Shown here piece after piece: positions 14,935 to 18,072 of a stretch of DNA of 18,072 nt. The translations under genes were made by a program, and so were the position numbers. Position 1 is the stretch's first letter. Each line of letters opens with the position of its first letter. The stretch lies in contig DDRT01000011.1 of assembly GCA_002343185.1 (NCBI GenBank), positions 40,876-58,947 on the forward strand. Reading direction: 5' to 3'. The notes under the pieces are model-generated. The model searched no databases and was not told the origin of the DNA. It was given only the letters and a program-made list of their open reading frames with translations. The DNA is from Deltaproteobacteria bacterium UBA2409. Its GTDB lineage: Bacteria; Bdellovibrionota_C; UBA2361; DDRT01.

Positions 14935-15879
14935 ATGAGCACAGAGTTTTTCTCTCTTTCTCCTCAAAGGGTTTTAGAGGCAGTAGAATTTTTCGGATTT
15001 GAATGTACTGGCAGAGTGTTAGCTCTTAATAGTCTTGAAAATAGAGTTTATGAGGTACAAACAGAGAGCGAGGAGCACCCATTCGTTGTAATTAAATTTT
15101 ATAGGCCAAATCGTTGGACAAAAGAGCAGATCCTTGAGGAGCATCGATTTTTATTCGAGCTTTCAAAAGAGGAGATTCCGGTTGTGGCTCCTCTAGCTAA
15201 CGATAATGGAGAGAGTGTATTTGTACAAAATGAGATAATATGTTCAGTCTTTCCAAAAAAAGGTGGCAGGCTTGAAAGTGAATCATCATCTGAAGAGCTA
15301 AAGTGGTTAGGTCGTGTTATTGCAAGAATTCACCAGGTTGGGTTGCGAGAGAAATTTAAGTTTAGACCAAAGGTTAGCTATGATTGGTATGCTCTTTTTA
15401 ATAAAGAGGCAGTTTTAAAGTATATATCAAAGGATCTTTTGCCTGGTTATGAGCAGGTACTTCAATTAGCTAAAAATGAATCAGAGAAGATAGCCCAATA
15501 TCCTCAACTTAGAATTCATGGCGATCTGCATAGAGGAAATATTCTTTGGAGGAATGGCCCATTAGTTGTTGATTTTGATGATTCACTTATGGGGCCACGG
15601 GTGCAAGATATATGGCTTTTAGTTCCAGGAAGAGATGAAGAGGCAAAAAGAGTTCAGGATAAGCTTTTAGAAGGATATGAGCTGATAGCAAAGTTTCCTC
15701 AGACCGAGTTAGTTTCTTCAGAGACCTTAAGACTTTTAAGAATGATTCAATATACTGGATGGGTTGCTAAGCGGTGGGAAGACCCGTCCTTTAAACGAGC
15801 CTTCCCTCAATTTGAGGAGCCTGACTTTTGGAACAAGCACCTAGTCGATCTTAGGGAGCAGTGCAGTTTACTGTTTTAA
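14935..15879 (+). CDS. srkA: Stress response kinase A (SrkA/YihE/RdoA-type Ser/Thr protein kinase)
   Basis: 314 aa, the usual length for YihE/RdoA. It is a member of the aminoglycoside-phosphotransferase/choline-kinase fold. The N-lobe has 'LNSLENRVYEV' in the place of the nucleotide loop and Lys54 in 'VVIKFYRPNRW', which is typical of SrkA. The catalytic loop is 'HGDLHRGNILW' (195-205, Asp197), and the metal site 'VVDFDDSLMGPRVQDIWLL' follows at 211-229. SrkA in E. coli counters cell death after envelope or oxidative stress and is linked to the Cpx response. The gene follows the beta-helix gene by 17 bp, and its last 29 bases overlap the convergent Cys-rich gene. Assignment rests on motif order and length; substrates are unknown. 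Confidence 0.92.
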   Translation: MSTEFFSLSPQRVLEAVEFFGFECTGRVLALNSLENRVYEVQTESEEHPFVVIKFYRPNRWTKEQILEEHRFLFELSKEEIPVVAPLANDNGESVFVQNEIICSVFPKKGGRLESESSSEELKWLGRVIARIHQVGLREKFKFRPKVSYDWYALFNKEAVLKYISKDLLPGYEQVLQLAKNESEKIAQYPQLRIHGDLHRGNILWRNGPLVVDFDDSLMGPRVQDIWLLVPGRDEEAKRVQDKLLEGYELIAKFPQTELVSSETLRLLRMIQYTGWVAKRWEDPSFKRAFPQFEEPDFWNKHLVDLREQCSLLF

Positions 15880-17581
15880 GTGGAACTCTGTTCGCTAAGG
15901 CAAGAGCCTTTTTGTATGCCTTTATTGCCCTTCTTAATCCAACCTTACGAGCATTTTGAAGTTTTTTAGCTTCAAATGCTCCAACTTTCTTCTTCTGTTT
16001 CGCTAAAATTTTAGCAACCCTCTCCGTTATTCCCCATAGCTCTTCGGCATGATTTCTGTACTCGTTTGCTTGAGCCTGATTGACCGCAGTCACAACGCAG
16101 TAAGATGGAACATTCTGAGAGGCAGAATTTGGATCAATGCAAAGATCCGTAGGATTAAGATCTCTTGGACCAAAATCATGGTTTCCATGTCCAAGATCGC
16201 TAAAATCACATAGAGACAATGAGCCAACATCAACACATTGAGTGTTAGTTCCTTGAATTGTCCATGAGATCACCCAATTTCTAACCTGAAGATCTCTAGC
16301 CTGAGCACCAAGCTTGCTCCTTAGTTTCATGTTTTTAGGACGACGATCGTATTTTACTAACTCTCTTAGCATTCGTTGTATTGGAAGCTCTTGATTTTTA
16401 GCTTCTGCATCAAGTGCAAAAGATAGTGGAGAAACATCAATCGTTGTGCAAGATGTGCAGCTTGAGTTGTCACCTTCACATACTCCGCAGTTGTCTACTT
16501 TAGCCTGTCCAAATGGAGTTCCAGCGCAATCAAGGCATGAATTGTTCCCTCCGCACACCCCACACTCATCAAGTACGGCACCTCCATTCGGAACTCCATT
16601 ACAATCTGCACAGGAACTTCCATCTCCGTTACATACCCCACAGGTATCATTCTGATTGACCATTCTACATTCGCCTGTTTGAGGATCTCTTCCTTCTAAT
16701 AGGCAGATCTCGTCAGCGCAATCTCTACAATCTTCATATAGTGGATGTTGAGGGCAGAGTTCACATTCGTTTTTCTGCTGATCCTGATCGAAGCAAAATC
16801 CACAATCTCCATATATTTGATATCCACCAGATGTATGCTGAGGAACTAGCTCGCACTCGCCATCTGTTTTGATTCCGGAAAATGAAAGATCTGAGCCGCC
16901 GTTTCCATCGCCAAGTGATGAAACAAAAAGTTGTAATGCTTTAATCTGAGTGAAATCAGCAGCTCCTAAAGCGTCAGGGCTTAATTGAAAAATAGCATCT
17001 GCTGGATCTGCTCCGGCGAATCTAAAAGAGATTACTTTATTATCTAGAATGTTAAATGGTTGACTCAATGTAACTTCGGCATCTGAAAAGTGTGTTTCGG
17101 ATGTATATGCCCTTACTCTTATTCTCACCGAGGTTAATCCACCAAAATCAAAACTAACTAAAGGTAGAAGGATCTTTGTGGAATCGTCAGTTAAAAAATT
17201 TATAGGATTAAAACCAACCCCACCCCCTTGAAGACCAGTAGGAATTGGATTCGAGTAGGTCTCAGCTGTGCTGTCACCGTCCCATGTAACAAGAAATCTT
17301 GCCTTAACTGTATTTTCTTGGCTATGAGTCAGCTCTGATCCGCCAACTAATGTTGAAGCTTGAACACAGCTTGATGGATCGCCCTGACAGGCAGGACCAG
17401 AAAGCCACTGGGTGTATATTGTTCTGTGACCTCCTAAGGAAGAGATCGATGTGACAGATGAACTTTTTTCGGTGTGAGAACTTGTAACATATTCTCGTGT
17501 TTGATTAGTTTCAAAATCATCTAAGGTGATAGCAAAAACTGAGGAAGAAATAAGGAGAATAGTGAATAAAAACCGAAGCAT
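15851..17581 (-). CDS. Secreted Cys-rich protein with CGVC repeats
   Basis: 576 aa. A clear signal peptide (1-17, MLRFLFTILLISSSVFA) is followed by 'ITLDDFE', which opens a beta-sandwich-like domain of about 220 residues resembling carbohydrate-binding or jelly-roll folds (SFDFGGLTSVRIRVRAYT...FTQIKALQLFVSS). A Cys-rich middle (about 243-378) contains three modules of about 25 residues: 'CGVCNGDGSSC' (314), 'CGVCGGNNSC' (340) and 'CGVCEGDNSSC' (365). Each leads into 'DC.G.P.G.A..D', and less regular Cys pairs precede them. The C-terminal 200 residues include 'NWVISWTIQGTNTQCVDVGSLSLCDFSDLGHG' and a basic helical end (KILAKQKKKVGAFEAKKLQNARKVGLRRAIKAYKKAL). Probably exported, disulfide-bonded and possibly surface-bound. 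Start ATG 17581 has AAGAGG upstream. The function is unknown. Confidence 0.85.
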   Translation of the reverse strand: MLRFLFTILLISSSVFAITLDDFETNQTREYVTSSHTEKSSSVTSISSLGGHRTIYTQWLSGPACQGDPSSCVQASTLVGGSELTHSQENTVKARFLVTWDGDSTAETYSNPIPTGLQGGGVGFNPINFLTDDSTKILLPLVSFDFGGLTSVRIRVRAYTSETHFSDAEVTLSQPFNILDNKVISFRFAGADPADAIFQLSPDALGAADFTQIKALQLFVSSLGDGNGGSDLSFSGIKTDGECELVPQHTSGGYQIYGDCGFCFDQDQQKNECELCPQHPLYEDCRDCADEICLLEGRDPQTGECRMVNQNDTCGVCNGDGSSCADCNGVPNGGAVLDECGVCGGNNSCLDCAGTPFGQAKVDNCGVCEGDNSSCTSCTTIDVSPLSFALDAEAKNQELPIQRMLRELVKYDRRPKNMKLRSKLGAQARDLQVRNWVISWTIQGTNTQCVDVGSLSLCDFSDLGHGNHDFGPRDLNPTDLCIDPNSASQNVPSYCVVTAVNQAQANEYRNHAEELWGITERVAKILAKQKKKVGAFEAKKLQNARKVGLRRAIKAYKKALALANRVPLKTVNCTAP

Positions 17582-17612
17582 AATAACCTCTTACTTAAAG
17601 TAACCTAAAGTA

Positions 17613-17641
17613 GTTTTAGCAACGTAGTTCTATTGTCACAA
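17613..17641 (-). promoter_or_regulatory. Possible promoter of the Cys-rich protein gene
   Basis: On the minus strand, TTGTGA (17641-17636), a 17-bp spacer and TAAAAC (17618-17613) are preceded by TGC as in an extended -10. Each box has four of six consensus matches. It would start transcription about 25 bases before the ATG at 17581. No other signal stands out in 17582-17721. Confidence 0.35.
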
Positions 17642-17721
17642 GGGGTAAAATCGGAGGGATTTGCCCAGTAAATTTGACTTTGAGCGCTGTCGGAATTATT
17701 TTGCTGCTTCTTTAGGGGGGT

Positions 17722-17813
17722 CTGGTCACTTGGGGGTCAGGCCGGAAGGCCTGACCAGGCAGCTGCTTGCATTTGCCTGGTCAGGCCTTCCGGCCTGACC
17801 CCCAAGTGACCAG
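17722..17813. repeat. REP-like palindromic repeat, copy 3: perfect 40-bp inverted repeat
   Basis: Bases 17722-17761 are the exact reverse complement of 17774-17813, with a 12-base loop (17762-17773). Each arm contains the family core CTTGGGGGTCAGGCCGG and a second, internal palindrome, GGTCAGGCC-GGAA-GGCCTGACC. A cruciform could therefore form either one long hairpin or two smaller ones. The two arms carry no mismatch, which points to a recent or actively maintained element. It lies directly before the tRNA region. Confidence 0.85.
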
Positions 17814-17832
17814 CTCGCAACCTAAATTTTGT

Positions 17833-17925
17833 GCGGGCGTAGCTCAGTTGTAGAGTTCTTGCTTCGTCTTCTAGCGAAGACGACAGGTTAGCCAACTGGG
17901 ATAGGTTCGAGAGTTTTGTAATTAT
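17833..17925 (+). pseudogene. Truncated tRNA-like sequence upstream of tRNA-Gly
   Basis: It begins with the same 18 bases as the intact tRNA-Gly 93 bp downstream (GCGGGCGTAGCTCAGTTG), so it has a full acceptor 5' strand and D arm. It then departs. CTTGCTT and GACAGG, the anticodon-arm words of tRNA-Val at position 23, are separated by a 17-base insert that forms a strong hairpin (TCGTCTTC-TAGC-GAAGACGA, 17864-17883). A GGTTCGAG T-loop-like word survives, but the T stem does not pair and no 3' acceptor strand (CGCCCGC) follows. It is therefore probably a decayed or recombined tRNA copy. Confidence 0.55.
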
Positions 17926-17999
17926 GCGGGCGTAGCTCAGTTGGCTAGAGCGCTTCCTTGCCAAGGAAGAGGCCGAGGGTTCGAATCCCTTCGCCCGCT
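17926..17999 (+). tRNA. tRNA-Gly (anticodon GCC)
   Basis: A complete 74-nt cloverleaf. Acceptor GCGGGCG (17926-17932) pairs with CGCCCGC (17992-17998), and the discriminator is T at 17999. Anticodon stem CTTCC/GGAAG surrounds loop TTGCCAA, giving GCC at 17960-17962. T loop is TTCGAAT. CCA is not encoded. Confidence 0.97.
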
Positions 18000-18040
18000 T
18001 GGACCGATTAGGTCCAAGAGAAGAAGGGATGCGAATCCCG

Positions 18041-18067
18041 ACGGAGATGCGAAGCATCTGCCGTTTT
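18041..18067 (+). terminator. Probable intrinsic terminator after tRNA-Gly
   Basis: ACGGAGATGC (18041-18050) pairs with GCATCT-CCGT (18054-18064, one bulged G) around a GAA loop and is followed by TTTT. Two smaller hairpins precede it: TTGGACC/GGTCCAA at 17999-18017, sharing the last tRNA base, and GGGAT/ATCCC at 18026-18039. The T tract is short, so termination strength is uncertain. Confidence 0.5.
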
Positions 18068-18072
18068 AAAAT

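Noticed and set aside
17737..18057. A 106-aa open frame on the minus strand
   Set aside because: It is antisense to tRNA-Gly, the tRNA fragment and the inverted repeat. Its 'AKGFEPSASSLARKRSSQLSYAR' is the well-known false translation of the tRNA antisense strand.

Overview
The window looks like a chromosomal piece of a Gram-negative bacterium of about 40% G+C. LptF and LptG (lipopolysaccharide export) and a BamA/Omp85-type barrel show an outer membrane, and the core genes are ordinary bacterial ones. The lineage cannot be fixed from sequence alone. A loosely 'deltaproteobacterial' or Bdellovibrio-like uncultured lineage is my guess, from the divergent repeat-rich spacers, the CGVC-type Cys-rich secreted protein and the VLCAD-like acyl-CoA dehydrogenase.

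Layout. 1-68: the 3' part of tRNA-Val(GAC). 79-1560: a divergent pair, a MerR-like regulator (-) and an unrecognised 275-aa protein (+), with two small palindromes between them. 1606-5009: a compact + strand housekeeping run, rpmJ-rpsM-rpsK-rpoA-rplQ-fabI-rpsT. It is the alpha-operon core without rpsD, with enoyl-ACP reductase and S20 added at its end. A promoter-like sequence sits just before rpmJ. 5140-6030: an unrecognised - strand protein with a faint HDOD look. 6144-6433: a strongly structured, possibly regulatory RNA segment, then a 34-aa Lys/Ala-rich mini-protein and two tandem intrinsic terminators. 6545-6842: a patch of nested palindromes. 6840-8549: a single-POTRA Omp85 barrel (-), divergent from a VLCAD-type acyl-CoA dehydrogenase (8634-10343, +). 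10472-13080: an rpsU-lptF-lptG operon (-). 13205-15879: a secreted beta-helix protein and an SrkA-type kinase (+). 15851-17581: a secreted Cys-rich protein (-) that overlaps the kinase gene tail to tail. 17833-17999: a broken tRNA copy followed by intact tRNA-Gly(GCC), then a probable terminator.

How it fits together. Translation and transcription genes are coupled to envelope building: fabI (fatty acids) sits with ribosomal genes, and rpsU heads the LPS-transporter permease genes. The accessory content is mostly envelope or secreted proteins. Three spacers carry copies of one REP-like palindromic family with the core CTTGGGGGTCAGGCCGG, and the last copy is a perfect 40-bp inverted repeat. 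The best candidates for something undescribed are the structured leader plus Lys/Ala mini-protein at 6144-6433, the two palindromic repeat families, and the MerR-like/unknown gene pair at the left end. I found no CRISPR array, no transposase gene and no recognisable defence system.
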